The notes under the pieces: model-generated
Database searches by the model: none
The model's input: only the letters and a program-made list of their open reading frames with translations
What the model was told of the DNA's origin: nothing
From: Halomonas jincaotanensis
GTDB taxonomy: Bacteria; Pseudomonadota; Gammaproteobacteria; Pseudomonadales; Halomonadaceae
Direction: 5' to 3'
Assembly (NCBI RefSeq): GCF_018448785.1
Contig: NZ_JAHCLU010000021.1
Location: 1 to 64,000, forward strand
DNA: 64,000 nt
Made by a program: the position numbers and the translations under genes
Shown here: one piece after another, positions 63,597-64,000 of the stretch
Layout of the letters: each line of letters opens with the position of its first letter
Numbering within the stretch: the stretch's first letter is position 1

Positions 63597-64000
63597 TTAT
63601 CGGGTGTCGCGCTCGCCGAAGATGGCGGTACCCAGCCGCACCAGCGTGGCGCCTTCCAGCACAGCGGCTTCCAGGTCCGCGCTCATCCCCATGGAGAGCG
63701 TGTCGAGCGGTGCCTCTGGAAAACGCTGCTGAAGTGCCTGGAGAGCGTCTCTCAGCCGAGCGAAAGGCCGGCGCTGGGCGTCGAGGCCCTCGGCTTGCGC
63801 CGGAATGGCCATCAAGCCGCGCAGGCGCAGGGCCGGCATGGTCAGTACCGCTTCGGCGAGACTCGGCAGCTCATTGAGATTCACGCCCGACTTGCTGGGC
63901 TCGTCGCTGATATTGACCTGCAGACACACGTTCAAGGGCCCGCACGCTTCGGGGCGTTGGTCGTTCAGGCGACGGGCGATCTTTTCCCGGTCTACGCTAT
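63597..64000 (-). CDS. yggS: YggS family PLP homeostasis protein (N-terminus outside window)
   Basis: The visible 133 or so codons are the C-terminal part of a PLP-binding TIM barrel of the YggS/PROSC family. They include VNISDEPSKSGV, LRGLMAIPA, LSMGMSADLEAAVLEGATLVRLGTAIFG, the last of these a strong family marker. The family buffers cellular PLP. The frame stays open to base 64000, so the start lies beyond the window. proC follows on the same strand. Confidence 0.95.
   Translation of the reverse strand, partial: SVDREKIARRLNDQRPEACGPLNVCLQVNISDEPSKSGVNLNELPSLAEAVLTMPALRLRGLMAIPAQAEGLDAQRRPFARLRDALQALQQRFPEAPLDTLSMGMSADLEAAVLEGATLVRLGTAIFGERDTR

Overview
The window is a stretch of GC-rich gammaproteobacterial chromosome. 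The likely source is Halomonas or a close relative in the Halomonadaceae (inference). Supporting signs are the carboxynorspermidine polyamine genes, an ANDDNYAQGALAA-type tmRNA tag, the cbrA-cbrB-pcnB-folK-panB-panC order otherwise known from Pseudomonas, and the block from tRNA-Leu and tRNA-fMet through rimP-nusA-infB-rbfA-truB-rpsO-pnp. No plasmid replication, phage or CRISPR genes were seen.

Layout. 0-4.3 kb: the end of a methylmalonate-semialdehyde dehydrogenase gene, a Gfo/Idh/MocA oxidoreductase, and the two-gene alternative polyamine operon. 4.6-10.8 kb: an accessory-looking region with a small orphan protein, an IS3-type transposase remnant, an AI-2E family permease, a pore-less voltage-sensor protein, a 75-bp inverted-repeat element, an orphan terminator, and a lipocalin-like plus di-haem cytochrome c pair. 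It ends beside the tmRNA gene ssrA, a common integration site. 10.8-24 kb: ssrA-smpB, ratA-rnfH, bamE/fur, recN, and grpE-dnaK-dnaJ with two sigma-32-type promoters, then an HNH nuclease, a CorA-type transporter, a DUF2218 protein, a DMT exporter and dapB. 24-36 kb: carA-carB-greA, yhbY, rlmE, ftsH-folP-glmM, tpiA and secG. 36-45.7 kb: two tRNAs and the transcription/translation operon through pnp. 45.7-50.7 kb (minus strand): thiolase, panC, panB, folK, pcnB. 50.7-56.1 kb (minus strand): a probable CrcZ-type regulatory RNA, cbrB, cbrA and a 58-residue membrane protein. 56.2-64 kb: gluQ, dksA, an aminotransferase, sfsA, a DUF4426 protein, metW-metX, yggT, proC and the start-truncated yggS.

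Most of the window is housekeeping: protein folding and quality control (DnaK system, FtsH, tmRNA/SmpB), translation, RNA decay (Pnp, PcnB), and synthesis of pantothenate, folate, methionine, proline, lysine and carbamoyl phosphate. The most notable item is the interval between cbrB and pcnB. On the minus strand it carries a well-spaced -24/-12 sigma-54 promoter, then a transcript rich in AAnAAnAA motifs and a terminator-like hairpin. This is the arrangement of the Pseudomonas CbrAB-CrcZ carbon-catabolite switch, in which CrcZ titrates Hfq/Crc. The voltage-sensor-only protein, the lipocalin/di-haem cytochrome pair, the patchy carB gene and the 58-residue protein upstream of cbrA also deserve a second look. 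All calls were made by reading the sequence; no database search or structure prediction was run.
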